The position numbers and the translations under genes were made by a program. A stretch of 64,000 bases of DNA. Source: Cycas panzhihuaensis (taxonomy: Eukaryota; Cycadophyta). The notes below the pieces were generated by a model that was given only the letters and a program-made list of their open reading frames with translations, was not told the DNA's origin and searched no databases. Positions 10,950-23,657 of the stretch are shown here, piece by piece; the first letter of the stretch is position 1, and every line of letters begins with the position of its first letter. The stretch is from positions 16,182,001 through 16,246,000 of the forward strand of contig CM041465.1 in the NCBI GenBank assembly GCA_023213395.1, written 5' to 3'.

Positions 10950-13080
10950 GCTTACGAGGCCTACCTTCGTTGTTGGAAGAGCCCTCATATCATTCCCTTC
11001 CCATATCAGATCATGATGTAATCATGGAAGGATCTCTTTCAGATTAGGCTTACCATGCTTACGTGTCTAATTCCCTTGAGCCACTTACTTCCTTCCAAGT
11101 ATCCACCTAAGGAAGCGAAGATCCCATCTATTATCCAAGTGACCAACAACACCCTCAATCTCACCATTCCTCTACTCATGGAGTAGAGCCTTCTTCTCCT
11201 TTAGAGTTTTACCACTACCATGGTGATTCTCATGAGGATCATCCCATAGGGTCTGCTTCATATGAGGCTCCTTCTACCTCTTACGATTAGGCGAATACCC
11301 CTCTCGTTGATGTAGTAGAAGCCTTAAGCTAATGTTTCTAAGTCACCTATCTCCAACCATGGCCCAAGTGGTTTAAGAACATGTTGCGAAGCGTTGTGCT
11401 CCCTTCTTCTATGTCTCTATCACCTTGCTCATCTCATCCAACTCCCTTACCCATGATGAGCTTACCTCTTACCTCCTCTTCTTCTCCCCATGGTGTACCT
11501 TCCTTAGGGACCACTCAGGGCATGTCATCTTCTTAACTTGGGTTGAGCATGTCCCCATCTAGTCAAATGACTAGTCCTCCTCCTACTATTGTTTATCCAC
11601 CACCTACTAGACTTAGAGGACCTACATGTCCCCCTACTTCTAGTCACATTAGGTCCGTTCTCGCACACTCCCAATATCAACCTAGGGACCCTTCTCTCTA
11701 CGTACTTCCTAGTTACACTACTCAACCATGGGAACATGGTAAAGGGAACTCCCTACCTACTTATGGGGTGGACCCTTTGCATCTTTATGGGGTCATGCCA
11801 CCCTTGGGCAACCCATATGGGTAGAATCTGATATTTCACCCCTCCTTCTCGTCATCCTGTATGGCATCTCACATCGCGCCTTTGCAAGGAGGGTCAACTC
11901 CTTCCCAAGGTAATTTTCCTCAAGCTCCTTTTCAATAAGGATCATTCTCTCTAGGAGGGATAGGTCCATCGTACCTATCTGCTCCCATGTAGGTTTCTTT
12001 GAATGTGGGATTTGTGCCTCCTCACCAAGCAGTGGGAGGACAACATCCCCTTTTGAACCAAACCCTCCAAGGAGGATTTGGACGAACCTACCCGCCATCA
12101 TTTCTAGCTTATATTGACCCTATGGTTCAGTCAAGGGCACGTCCCTTTATGGACTATCGGTCAACCCTCTTATCTGTTGAGGCATTAAGAACTAACTTAC
12201 TCTCTCACCCTCCTGAAGTCCCTAAATTCGATGGGACTTCGTCATAGGATCCAGTGGAGCATGTCCATAGTTTCTCTATGGCATGCATCAACTACTGGGC
12301 CTATGACCACATTTTCATGAAACTATTTCTGTGATCTCTTCAAGGTGATGCCCTCAAATGGTTTTATCGCCTGCCCGCGCATTCTATTTTTTCATTCCAA
12401 TAGCTTATGGATGAGTTCATCAACTACTTTGATATAGCTCGTCTATTTGAGAGTGGGATGAAATCCTTTTTGTCTCTTAAACAAGGTCATGATGAAATGA
12501 ATCATGACTTTGTGAGATGTTTCCATTACCTTTTTCATTCCACCAAGGTGACTTTGCCTAAGGAGTTGAAGAGGGACCTTTTTGTCAATGCCCTTCATCC
12601 AGAAGTCCACGTAGAAGTCCTTAAGATGGGGACAACTATGTGCAACTTCACCATAACAAAGTTCTTGGCACTCAAGGCCATTGAGATCCAGGCTAGACTT
12701 AAGAAGCCTCTAAAGTCCTCAGAGTGACGTGAGGCACCCCCATCACCACAAGAAACCAAAACTTAGCAACCCACTAGGTCTTCTTCTTATTCTACTGAGA
12801 AGACCCTAGATCCTCTCACTTCAGCTATACGTTCATTTGAATATACTATGAAGGAGCTCAAGCTCCAAGCTCCTTCATCTCCCACATCTAACAAGCTAAT
12901 CCACCAGGCTTCCTAAGCTACTCCTTCTAAGGGTGGTAACACCTAGTCCTCTTAAGCTAGGAAACCTAACTCCTTCCTTAAGAAGAAGTGGTGCTCCATA
13001 TATGAGGAGTGCTTCCATAATGATTCACAATGTCAGACCCAGCATCCTAAGGCTACCCTACAACATGACTCTTCCCCCAA
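10950..13080 (+). pseudogene. Gag relic of element C
   Basis: The N-terminal part is Pro- and Ser-rich and matches the B gag (SD.AYHAYVS near 11040). The capsid-like core lies at about 12100-12730 and includes HPPEVPKFDGTSS, LKWFYRLP, FINYFDIARLFESGMKSF, LSLKQGHDEMNHDFVR and PKELKRDLFVN. The Cys/His cluster WCSIYEECFHNDSQC is at about 12985-13040. Stops split it into pieces; the longest open parts are 12407-12727 and 11543-11824. It would have encoded the structural particle protein. Confidence 0.8.
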
Positions 13081-13689
13081 ATGGGCATCCAAGCCCAATC
13101 TAGACTAGCCTGTTCATAGAGATCCCTTCCTCAAACATGGGGAACGTGATTGCAACCCCCATAAAAAGAACAACTAGAACCAGGGAAGATCCCCAGACCC
13201 TCGCCCTTTACAAGCTAAAGGGAAGGGTGTAAAGAATTCATCCTCTTCTTTGGGTTCCCCTGACAAACATACCTCTTCACCTTAACGATCCTAAAACAAG
13301 GGAAAGAAGGCCATTCAGATGCTTGAGGCTACTCCATTGTATGCCTTAACCCAGTCTCAAGTAGCTAAAGAGGTGAATAATGCCTCTTTATCCACACCTC
13401 ACCCTGATCCTCTTCTGGAGGTCCCTCCTCCAAAAATCCTTGCACTTCCCAAGATTGTTCCCATGCATCTTAGCCGTTACGATTTCCAAAGGGGTCTTCC
13501 CTAACCTACTACAAAGGGAAAGCCCTTCCCTATCATTGATGAGCTTCATACCATCGCCGCGGGGATGTCCTTGATGGATGTGTTGAGAAGTTGTCCTGAG
13601 TAATGCACTCTTCTTCTTGAAGCTCTTGGCCAACAAGATGCTTCCGTCCATGCAGTAGGTGCCACCTCCCATGGGCCACCTATCATCTT

Positions 13690-14125
13690 ATTCAATCCCT
13701 AAGATCTCCTATCTCCCAGTGAACGGGAGAAGCTTTTGCATTACCCATTTGTTATTTTTGTTGACACTCCCAATTTTATCATAAAAAGGACCATCGTAGA
13801 TAATGGATCCTCGATTAATGCTATGCCTATGCACATGCTCAAGGAGTTGGGCATAGTAGCTCTTGAGTTTGTCCCTTAGAAATACCAAGGGTATGACGGG
13901 ACTGAGATGTCCAACTTAGGGACAGTCTCCCTTTCCCTCACCTTACGAGGGAAGACCATTTTTGTCGAAGTTGTTGTACTCAATATCAATGTTAAGTACA
14001 ACCTTTTATTGGGCCGACCATGGCTCAACCAAATGGGAGCAATATGCTCCTCGCATTGGGGGCAACTTAAATTTATCCATGAAGGACGAGTTAAGGTTTT
14101 CGCCCATGAGCCTATGCCATCTCAC
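13690..14125 (+). pseudogene. Aspartic protease relic of element C
   Basis: The catalytic turn reads VDNGSSINAMP near 13796-13830, keeping the Asp. It is followed by LGIVALEFVP, the YDG flap-like block, and YNLLLGRPWLNQMGAICSSH at about 14005-14055. One stop lies between these parts. The gag-protease spacer at 13080-13690 is Pro- and Ser-rich, with stops. Confidence 0.75.
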
Positions 14126-14735
14126 ACTTCTCATCTAGCCTACTAGGTTATCTTCAATGATGAAGATAATGATCCTGAGGAGGCTATCCCTTCCGTGGGG
14201 CTTCTATTTCAGGAGACCAACCTTCATCAATCAAAATCTATGCCTTGCCATGAGCCAAACCTAGTCAAGTTTGCCCCTATTGGTGTAGGTAGTTATGGTT
14301 ACTTAGCCATCATGGGTGATTCTGAGTCAAATCACCATGGTTTCATGCACACTTAGGGAGATATCCTGATCAGATATTTCTACTCCTATTCATTCTACAT
14401 TAGCTCCTAAGCCGCTGGTTCTGAACTAGCCACTTCTTTCACTTTCTCACCCTCCTCGAGCGATTTCACGTAGGTGTCTACATCGATGAGCCACTCATAG
14501 AGGCACTTCTCCTTCACGTTCTAGATCCTTATCCAGGACCAGAGCCACTCCTACTTAGATGCAATCCTACCATGTGATCCGTTGCATGTCAGGTTCGTTG
14601 TACTCATTTGGTTCCAACCATAAACAGTTTGCTTATAGGCCTAACCACACAGGGCCTACCCTCTATCACCTATCTTCTATTCTATTTGTGACTACCCCTA
14701 CCACTACGTGGCCTAGGCACACTTCCTTCTCATAT
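14126..14735 (+). pseudogene. Linker relic and internal deletion junction of element C
   Basis: The sequence matches the post-protease linker of element B (IGVGSYGYLAIMGDSES here, IGVESYGYLTMLSDDES in B). By about 14710-14735 it already matches what follows integrase in B (CACTCTGAAATGAGC, the reverse complement of 36950-36964). So RT, RNase H and integrase, about 3 kb in B, are missing. The breakpoint lies somewhere between about 14560 and 14710; I could not assign that short piece. Confidence 0.65.
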
Positions 14736-16107
14736 TACACTCTGAAATGAGCTTAAACTACCACCCTAGGTATGTCCCCATTCCCCCCTAGTCATGGGTA
14801 GAATGGCAGCTTAGGGTGCCTTCTTGCTTCTTTTAGGTTCCTCACGTAGAACCCCTTGTCCCCCTTTCTCTAGGGGCCTCGTCTTCCTAATTGGGTATAT
14901 TGTCCCTGTTGCTCCTGACCCTGGAAGCATTCCCCAACTAGGATGGTGTGCTAGAGTATTGTCACTCCCTTCCTGATAGTGCTTCCTTTGCATATCACGC
15001 TATGCTCCTATGTGGATATATATGTCGCCCTATCCCCTTGCCTCACACATATTCGTTACCGCTGCTCATGGTGATCGTGTGTATGCCTACTAGGAATGTG
15101 GCCCTATGTAAAAGGAAGTGTGTGTAGCTCAAACAATCCTCTAGCATAAACCATATAATAATCACCTCAAAACATCATGATCTATAGCTCATCGTGTATC
15201 TGTGCACCCTCATACATATACACATATATATGCACATAAAAGTAAATACAGCATCATCCATCATCACATGTCATCACACATATCAGCATATACCAAATGG
15301 GGTGCCAATGCCCCCGTCTATATATACAAAATCATCATGTGTCATAACATACAAATGGTATGGTATGTCATTCATGGGAAGCCAGAATCCTTATAGGGAG
15401 GAGTATAATCATGTGGTAATATATGGTGACTCCCTAGAGGTTTGGTGCTTTCTTAAATCAAAACTATTATGTCCTACTCTCTAATGCTACCCTACTCTTG
15501 GGGTATCATCTCTTGCTCTTTGTGATCTCTCTCTTAGGGACCACATGCCTCCCAGACTCCTCCTATGCCTCTGGGAGCTCCCTACCTCACTCCCCTCATC
15601 TCGAGGCCTCCTTAGGGTCATTGCTACTGTGTGGGTATATGTCTTGCTTTGTGATGACTTTGACACCATCTGGTCCACTAGTTGATCGTATCGTGCCTGG
15701 ATACAATCCCTCTTTCCCTCCACTCCTCAGAGTCACTCCTCCATCACTACTATCCTAATGTGACTCTCTGTATCACTCCCTACTCCTCCCTAAGCCTCTA
15801 GAGCCTAGAATTGGCCTCGTAGAGCATCTATCTCCGCTTTAGTCACATATAGCTCTCCCTGTAGCCATCCCACTTACGTCTTGTGCTCCTTGGACTCTAC
15901 CACCCACATGTCTTTGGCCTTAACTAATGAGATGAATGCTACTGTGTGGGCCCCTACCGATCATGGCTCCTCTCCTACCTAGATAGGAGGTTGTCCCTCC
16001 GTGTAGGCCTAGAGGAACATCTCCCAGACTACTGCCTCAACTAACCTACTGATGTCTACCCCTCTTATAGAATCCAACATGCCATGTGTCAGTATATATA
16101 TCCATAA
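14736..16107. other. Post-integrase spacer of element C, left of copia D
   Basis: This is the inverted counterpart of 35561-36970 in element B. It is rich in CCT/CTA on this strand, holds a CATATA-rich patch at 15200-15340, and shows no supported gene on either strand. It ends CAGTATATATATCCATAA at the copia insertion point. The same position in B carries the long TA microsatellite. Confidence 0.65.
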
Positions 16108-16539
16108 TGTTAGAAATATTAATGTTACTTTTATATTACTATTTAAGTCACATGTATAATTTCTAATTTAAGTGATTCTAAAGTTAAATGTTTAGAGTTT
16201 TATTTAATTATTATGTGAAAGGTTGTTGAAATATGCAACTGCCCATTTCAACAAACCTTTCGTGGTATTAATACTTCTCCTAGATTTAAGGAGATGGTTC
16301 CTAGATTCTAGGAGGTTGTCTAGAAGCCTATTATAAGGCTAGTTTTCCTTTTATAGGTAGTTTACATCATGGTATTATATAGCATTTCTTCTAAATACAA
16401 TTTAGCTTTTAGGAGGTGGTTTTTCTTCCCTAGAAGGGGTTTTCCACCTGTCAACCTGTGTACATGTGCATTGTCTCTTTCTCTTATATCTCTCTTGTTC
16501 CTATGATGTTATGACTTCATACATATGCCTATTCTCACA
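16108..16539 (+). repeat. Element D 5' LTR
   Basis: A 432-bp copy matching 23225-23657. It contains an inverted-looking pair, GAAAGGTTGTTGAAAT and ATTTCAACAAACCTTTC, at about 16216-16262 that could fold as a hairpin. Most differences from the right copy are transitions. Confidence 0.92.
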
Positions 16540-16551
16540 TGGTATCAGATC
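16540..16551 (+). other. Element D primer-binding site
   Basis: TGGTATCAGATC directly follows the LTR end. It matches the initiator tRNA-Met type PBS usual in plant copia elements. Confidence 0.85.
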
Positions 16552-19080
16552 TTTAACCAAGATACTTGTACTATTACATAACAACCAGAACCAAGCTTCT
16601 ACCTTTTCACTTATTTTGGAACAAATAGCCAGGCACATATGCTAAAGGAATCCTTATTCTAGGTGCTGCATTGAGGCTTTGTGACTTTCTTCTTCCTAAA
16701 AATAATAAACTGATGACACTGATAATATGTATGAATTCTGCATGAATTAAAGAAATTGATAACTCGATCTTTGTTAATCCATCCCCACTTGGAATTTAGA
16801 CACCTTACGTACCTTCTTGGCATAAAAGGCTGGTAAAAAAAAAAGGCATGATATGAACACATTACAGAATCATTGTTAGAGAAGAGACTGAGTTGCATCT
16901 AACCCTCGTTAACGATTACAAGATGTAAGCATGACAGTGGAGCCTTTGGAGGCTATTTGATGAGTGATCTCCAGACTAATCCCTCTTTTGCCTCTATTTG
17001 GAGGAGACTATTTTCTCAGAACTTCAAAGAGTTATTCTATAGTTGAGGGGATGAGGTATTTATGCCTCTACCAAATGGGTCGTAAAACAAATGGTAGGAT
17101 TACAGATAGGCAATATAACAGATTAGAGATATCAGTTTACATTTGAGATTAAGGGTTACGAGAAAGACAATGATGATTTCAAAATATATGGGAGAGATTT
17201 GTTCAACGCGCACAAATATAGGAGGGTAGCCCATCTACTTGTAAAGTCTAAGGGAAACAAAGCCTTCTTTTTACACTATTACATCTTGTTTATGGTAGGG
17301 GAGAAGCGCAAGGCCGAAGAGACATTACAGGGTTGCAGTGATGGGATTTTAGGAGGCAATGAGAGAGCAATTAACAAAGAATTGGTCAAGCTGTAAAGAC
17401 ATCTCTACAGGTCGTATGAGAATACCAGACGAAGACACATTTGGAGGAGCCATTCAGGGGAGTTGTTGGAGAATCTAGACCTGTAATAAAGAAAAACCAA
17501 CGAAGGAGAGTTGCCACGAACTAGACAGAGACACATTCGGAGCAGCCATTGAGGGGAACTGTTAGAGAATCCAGACCTGCAATAAAGGAGCACAGCCTTA
17601 ATCAGAATGAACCAGGTAGGGTTTCTATCCTATTTCCCCTCCACGCACCTTAATCGCTTTTTCATTTTATTTTTCTTTTACAAAATCAATAAACCCATCG
17701 GGTCTGTAGGTCCGTTTTTTATTTTTTCAATTTAAAATCATAAACATTAACATTTATAAGTTTAACATAAGCTTTCCCATATTACATTTATAAAATAATA
17801 TTAAAACCCCCCTTATTATACTTTACCTTCTTCTTATTACATTCTATTATTAAAATTAACATTAGATCCCTCCCATTATATTTATAAATCAACATTAACA
17901 TTATACTTTTAAGTTAAAATCCACCTCCCTTATTAAATTCCCCTTACTATAATATAATATATTTATTACATTTACTTTTTTTTTATTATATTGCTTATTA
18001 CATTAACCCCCCCTTACAATACACATCTTAAAGATTAAGAATAGTACTATACCTTATTTATTCAAATAGTTCATTTCTATTTACCCTTAAGATTAATGGC
18101 CTTCCTATTTTACCTTTGAGAAAATAGAATTTTTATCTTCATAAGCATATAGGAACCACAAAAATTAATCAAACGTTTAGTTGATAATTAACATAGTTGA
18201 TCATGATTCCATGAACTTCTCTTGAAGAGCATTTTTTTTTATTAAAATTAATCCCTCAAATTACACTTGATTTATAACTTAACATTAGCCCCTCACATTA
18301 CAAGAATTTAATGTTGACACTAACTCCCCTTATTACATCCTAATGTTAACCTTAAATCCTCTCTCTTAATAATATGATCGTATTAAAGAGTGAGGCTAAT
18401 TATGTCTTATTAGCCTATTAGAGCTATGGACTTACTACTTACTATTATCATTTTTCTAGTTCACATTTAAACTATACTATGATAGATATCCTAATAGCTT
18501 TTAATTGAGCCTTATTTTATTTAGTAAAAAATTATCTAGTACATACTTTAAAAAGTCATCTTGAGTGAGCAACTTTTTTCTATTCTCTAAAGGAGAACCA
18601 TTTAAAACCTTATTTAAAATTTTATTTTTGCAATTATATAGATAACTAAAGGGTAATTAGACTGCTTAACACTTTTATTATTATTTTTAATAATTGAATA
18701 AGTAACTTATTTTTCAAATATATTTCTTTAATAATAAAGGGGACTATTAACATTTTTATAAAAGGGGAACATTTAATTATTTTTAGGGGAAGGGTATCCA
18801 AATATATAACAATGTTTTTTAGTTTCTTAAACATGTCTGTGGAATGTTAACAAGATTACTCTGATGTCTGGTAAATCATTTATGTGACTTTTTTTACCTA
18901 CACTTATTCATCAAGATTTTTTAAAATCTTCTGACTTCTATTTATTTTTTACAATTTCCAATATGGAATTAATGTCAGGAATAGCCACCTGCATTTTGAT
19001 TCCAGTTTTAACCAGTTCAAACTATACCGACTAGAGGAATCTCATATCCCATCAGCTTAAACAACAAAAAATATGGTGAT
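16552..19080 (+). other. Long leader of element D, possibly with inserted sequence
   Basis: About 2.5 kb separates PBS and gag, long for copia. From about 16640 to 17640 the composition is mixed, with small open frames (60 codons at 16964, 65 codons at 17199) and a 92-bp tandem duplication. From about 17650 to 18840 it becomes very AT-rich, with recurring CCCC/CCTT blocks and ATTAACATTA words. The sharp change near 17640 suggests acquired sequence. No protein family was recognised. Confidence 0.45.
17427..17591 (+). repeat. 92-bp tandem duplication in the element D leader
   Basis: The stretch from GACGAAGACACATTTGGAGG to CTGTAATAAAGAAAA recurs about 92 bp later as GACAGAGACACATTCGGAGC to CTGCAATAAAGGAGC. 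Both contain GAGAATC(T/C)AGACCTG. Confidence 0.75.
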
Positions 19081-19084
19081 ATAT

Positions 19085-19910
19085 GATAGGTGAATTTAAA
19101 AAACCAAAAGATGAAGCTACAAAGAGTTATATGGTATATCTGATGAACTCAGATTCAGCCTTAGGCACCATATTAAACTCACTTTCACCAAAAATCAGTC
19201 AGTAGTTTTCTGAAACTGATGACTTAGCCATTGTCTGGATAACTCTACAAGAAAAATATGAAAAGGTCGATACAAATCAACTGGCTATCTTAGAATAGCA
19301 ACTGTATGACCTTACTTATGATGATTTTACTAATGTTGAGGATTTTTTATATAAAATTCAATTAATAAATAAAGACCTAAGTAATTATATTCAATCCAAA
19401 ACTAAAGAAGGTGATATTGAAAAAATAATCACACATGCTAAAGATGACGATACACTCATCTATCTTACAATAAACAAATTGTCAAAACACTTTAATTTTT
19501 TTAAAATTGTTAGACAACAAGTTAGTAATCCTCGAATCACATTCAACCAGTTAACAAACCAACTGGGTGAACATCAAACAATGTTGATTCAAACAGGCAT
19601 ATTAAAAGATGCTTCCCAGGCTTTGTTTTCTAAAACTAAGCCACAAAATAAAAACAAATAATAGAACAATTCTAATCCAAAATTTCAGAAACCTCATAGA
19701 GGTTCTCAATGTAATTTTTAAAATAATACTAAGTATTTTGGTCCATCTAAACATTAGAATACTCCTAATCAGTCACTTCCTAATTGAAACAATGCAGATC
19801 CTTCTCAGAACACTAGTTATGCCTATTGTCATAAAAGAGGTCATACTATTGATGTCTGTAGAAGTAGAATAGCTTCAGAGGCATGGAAAGCTTCCAAGGG
19901 ATTGTAAAAC
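19085..19910 (+). pseudogene. Copia Gag relic of element D
   Basis: The UBN2-type capsid region is visible as DEATKSYMVYLMNSDS, WITLQEKYEKVDTNQLA and LYDLTYDDFTNVEDFL. The C-terminal zinc knuckle reads YCHKRGHTIDVC near 19825-19865; the first Cys of the CCHC box is Tyr, a single G-to-A change. Several stops are present (for example near 19294 and 19660), so no full Gag can be made. Confidence 0.8.
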
Positions 19911-20009
19911 TAACCTCAATCTTGACCTCAATCACAACCTCAAAATCGACAAACTCTTAATCATTCTCTAATAGTAACAACTTTTGCATTTGTTGCCCCC
20001 ACTAATCAA

Positions 20010-20445
20010 CCACCACAGTAGATCCTTGACTCTGGTGCATCCCATCATATGACTGGACACCAGAAAAATTTAACCACTTATCAATCCAAAATGAACTCTG
20101 AAGAAGAGATTTCTTTTGGAAGTGGTACCCAACTTAAAATCAAAGGATCAAGTGATGTTACCCTAAAGGATGGATCAATAAAGGATATTTTCTACGTACC
20201 TGGTCTATTACCAAATCTACTTTCTATTTATCAAATCTGCCAGAAAGACCTTGTCATCGAATTCTGGAAAGACAAATTTATCATTAAGGAGCCATTAAAT
20301 AAATTTAAAAGTATTACCTCAGGACTTGTTAATCATAACATAGGTCTCTATAGTTTAACAAGTCTACAAAATAATAAAACAAAACTCTTCAGTGCTTTTA
20401 TCGCCAAATCTGACTCAATTAGTAAACTTTGGCATGCATGATTTG
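20010..20445 (+). pseudogene. Copia protease relic of element D
   Basis: The active-site block LDSGASHHMTG starts near 20025 and is intact, followed by VPGLLPNLLSIYQICQ, a standard copia protease C-terminus. A 130-codon frame is open from 20049 to 20441 and runs into the pre-integrase region (LYSLTSLQ, LWHA) before a stop. Confidence 0.85.
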
Positions 20446-21290
20446 GCCATACAAGTTATGGAAAAGTGTAATATCTAAGAAAACATGAAATGTTTCATGG
20501 TCTTCCACCCTTAAATACTATTTATGGTGTTTGCGAAGCCTATGTGATAGGTAAGCAATACATGGACCCATTCCCACATAAAGCATAATTCAGAATGACT
20601 ATTCCACTTGAACTTGTTCACTCTAATATATGTGGACCTTTTCATGTAACATCATACTCCATCTCTCGTTATTTTGTTACATTTATTGATGATTATTCAA
20701 GAAAATGCTAGGTTTACATGCTCAAATTATGTAGTTAAGTGTTTGACATTTTCGTTGAATTCAAAATGCTAGTTGAAAACTAATCAAACTCAAAAATTAA
20801 AATCTTTCGATTTGATAATACAAAGGAATATTTAAGTGGAAAATTTATTTCTTTTTGTAAAATGCACAGAATTTAGTTCCAACATTCTGTTGCATACACT
20901 CCTCAGCAAAATGGTATAGCTAAATGCAAGAACCGTACTCTTATTGAGATGACTCATTGTATGTTACATGCAAAGAATCTTGACCTAAAGTTGTGGGCAG
21001 AAGCAATTAACTACTCGAACTATATTCTAAATCATTTATCAAGTAAATGTCTATAGAATGTTACTCCAAAACAAAAATGGTCTATACAAATACTATCAGT
21101 CAATCATTTACGAATCTTTGGAAGTATTGTATGGAGATAGATCCTAAAAGAAAAATGTAAGAAACTAGATCTTAAGAGTCAAAAATACATCTTTGTTGGA
21201 TACAACAAAGAAAGTAAAGCTTATAGACTCTTGGATCCAGTCACATATTAAATTTCAATTTTACGTGACGTAATATTTAATGAAGAAGGA
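20405..21290 (+). pseudogene. Copia integrase relic of element D
   Basis: The zinc-binding His/Cys pairs are partly visible (LWHA.FGHTS, then GVCEAYVIGKQ). In the catalytic core the first Asp is Asn (ELVHSNICGPF), the second is kept (FDNTKEYLSGKF) and the Glu is Lys (QQNGIAKCKNR). The C-terminal part retains CKKLDLKSQKYIFVGYN. With two of three catalytic residues changed and several stops, it is inactive. Confidence 0.83.
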
Positions 21291-21599
21291 TCTACTTCAA
21301 CCACTACTTATGTAGAACTTCCAGTTGAAAATCTGTTAACCAACACATATTTGGTTGACTCTTCTGATAAACAAGCTGATCTAAAAATTATAAACTCTTT
21401 ATCTACTCAAGTCCAGAATTGGACTCTATCTGAATCTACTGAAATAGATTCTTCCTCTCAAGCTAATCAACCTGTAACTTCAGAAATAGTTACTAATAAA
21501 CAACCTATTTAGGCAACGAAAATGCTTGCTCATACTGGATCTGACATAGGTAATCCTTCAGATACCAGATGAACTAGTGCCTAAAAATTACATACTAAC

Positions 21600-22560
21600 T
21601 TTGCCTTAATGGCAAAAATAATGGATAATAATGATCCCAGAACATTTAAACAAGCTAGCAACAATCCTATATGGCAGGATGCTATGCAAACTAAATTTGA
21701 TGCTTTAATCAAGAATTCAACATGGTATCTCATACAACTCCCACTTGGGAAAAATGTAATCGACTGTAAATGGATTTATAGAATAAAATATAACTCAATA
21801 GGCATTGTTGAAAAATATAAAGCTTGCCTAGTTGAAAAAGGATTTTCACAAATTGATAGCATAGATTATAACAAAACCTTTGCCTCTATTACAAAGATGA
21901 ATATAATTAAAACAATTATTGCTCTAGCAGCTAAGTTTAGTTAGAAAAATCCATCAAATGGATGTAAAGAGTGCATTTCTGAATGGTGATCTTAAAGAAG
22001 AGATCTACATGTCCTAGCCACCTGGCTTTATTGAAAATCCTAATCTAGTGTGTAAACTAAAGAAATCAATTTATGGTTTAAAACAAGCTCCTCGAGCTTG
22101 GTATACTAAAGTTGATGATTATTTAATTAAAATTGGATACACTAGATGTATTAGTGATACAAATCTATATTTCAAATATGAAAACGAAAATATTACTATT
22201 TTAATCTTGTATGTTGATGATATCATAATTACTAGATTATCAACTAACAACATTCATCATTTAAAATCTACTTTAATGAATAAATTTGAAATGACCAATT
22301 TAGGTATCCTACATTATTTTCTTGGATTACAAATCTATCAATATGATTCAAGAATCATAATATCATAACCTAAATATATTTTAGACTTAATTCAATGGTT
22401 TATCATGGAAAATGCTAAATCTGTATCTAATCTATTACAATTAGGAGTCAAACTATCTATTGATTGTTCATCACCTTTATGTGACCCTACATTATATAGA
22501 CAACTAATTGGTAGTCTTATTTATTTAACTCATACCCGCCCTGACATTTCCTATGCTATC
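21600..22560 (+). pseudogene. Copia reverse transcriptase relic of element D
   Basis: Conserved blocks: WYLIQLPLGKNVIDCKWIYR, a frameshift near 21943, QMDVKSAFLNGDLKEEIYM, VCKLKKSIYGLKQAPRAWY, and the catalytic ILYVDDIIIT near 22205-22235, which is intact. Then come LGILHYFLGLQI and LIGSLIYLTHTRPDISYA. Two open pieces (111 and 106 codons) hold most of it. Confidence 0.9.
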
Positions 22561-22599
22561 GTTTTATGTTCATGTTATATGTAACAATGACATGAATCT

Positions 22600-23121
22600 C
22601 ATTGGAAAGCTGCTAAATATACCTTACGATATCTAAAGCATACTATTTTTTATGGTTTAACTTATAATTTTTGCAATAAACCTCTAACTTTAACTAGATA
22701 TACTTATTCATATTGGGCAGGTGATATAAATGATCAAAAATCTACATCAGGTTATGTAACTTTTATAGATTCCTCACCTATTACTTGGTCTAGTAAGAAA
22801 ATACAGGCACTAGCTTTATCAAGGACTGAAGCTAAATATTGCGCACTTGTTGAAGTTAATAAAGAAGCACTTTGGCTCAAATCTCTACTAAATAAAATTG
22901 TTTTGTCTCTAAACTCTTCCATTGAACTTAAAGTTGATAATCAAGATGCAATTGCTATTGCTACAAATCTAGTTTCATATTCTAGGACTAAACATATAGA
23001 ATTACATCAACATTTTATTCGTAATCTTGTTACTGATAATATTGTTTCCTTGTCTTATTATCCAATAGATCTACAGGTTGCTAACATACTTAGAAAGTCT
23101 TTAACTGAAGTAAGTTTCTAA
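22600..23121 (+). pseudogene. Copia RNase H relic of element D
   Basis: The motif YWAGDINDQKSTSGYVTF is followed by ITWSSKKIQALALSRTEAKY, KVDNQDAIAIATN and SRTKHIELHQHFIR, typical of the copia RNase H. The frame then ends near 23121. The usual leading Asp of DxDWAGD is replaced by Tyr. Confidence 0.87.
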
Positions 23122-23211
23122 ATCTTTGAGATCTATTAAAGATAAAAAAAGTCTCTATCAAAGGGGGATCAAGGTGGTGAAGACCTTCTTTTTCTATAGC
23201 ATAAAAGTTAT

Positions 23212-23224
23212 CATTAAAGGGGGA
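23212..23224 (+). other. Element D polypurine tract
   Basis: The purine run ATTAAAGGGGGA abuts the 3' LTR and would prime plus-strand DNA synthesis. A second, similar run (AAAGGGGGAT) lies about 60 bp upstream at 23161. Confidence 0.85.
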
Positions 23225-23657
23225 TGTTAAAAGTATTAATGTTACTTTTATGTTATTAATTAAGTCACATGTGTAATTTCTAATTTAAGTGATTCTAAAG
23301 TTAAATGTTTAGAGTTTTATTTAATTATTATGTGAAAGTTCATTGAAATGTGTAACTGGCTATTTCAACGAACCTTTCATGGTATTAATACTTCTCCTAG
23401 ATTCAAGGAGATGGTTCCTAAATTCTAGGAGGCTGTTCAGAAGCCTATTACAAGGATGGTTTTCTTTTTATAGGTAGTTTACATCATGGTGTTATATAGC
23501 ATATCTTCTTAATACAATTTAGCTTTTAGGAGGTGGTTTTTCTTCTCTAGAAAGGGTTTCCCACCTGTCAACACTGTGTACATGTGTATTGTCTCTTTCT
23601 CTTATATCTCTCTTGTTCTTGTAATGTTATGACTTTGTACTTGTACCTATTCTCACA
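23225..23657 (+). repeat. Element D 3' LTR
   Basis: A 433-bp copy of the 5' LTR, ending CTCACA and followed by the TSD CATAA. Confidence 0.92.

Larger units (their letters stand above)
16108..23657 (+). mobile_element. Element D: degenerate Ty1/copia retrotransposon
   Basis: LTRs 16108-16539 and 23225-23657 start TGTTA and end CTCACA. Exact TSD CATAA at 16103-16107 and 23658-23662. A PBS follows the left LTR and a PPT precedes the right LTR. Interior order gag, protease, integrase, RT, RNase H is diagnostic of Ty1/copia. About 40 mismatches between LTRs (about 9%). Stops and frameshifts occur in every domain and two integrase catalytic residues are altered. It lies in the post-integrase spacer of element C. 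Confidence 0.93.

Noticed and set aside
16540-16551. TGGTATCAGA motifs as parts of tRNA genes
   Set aside because: Each directly follows an LTR and no cloverleaf surrounds them. They are primer-binding sites.
20405-23121. Copia D as a possibly autonomous element
   Set aside because: Two integrase catalytic residues are changed and several stops and frameshifts interrupt gag and pol.
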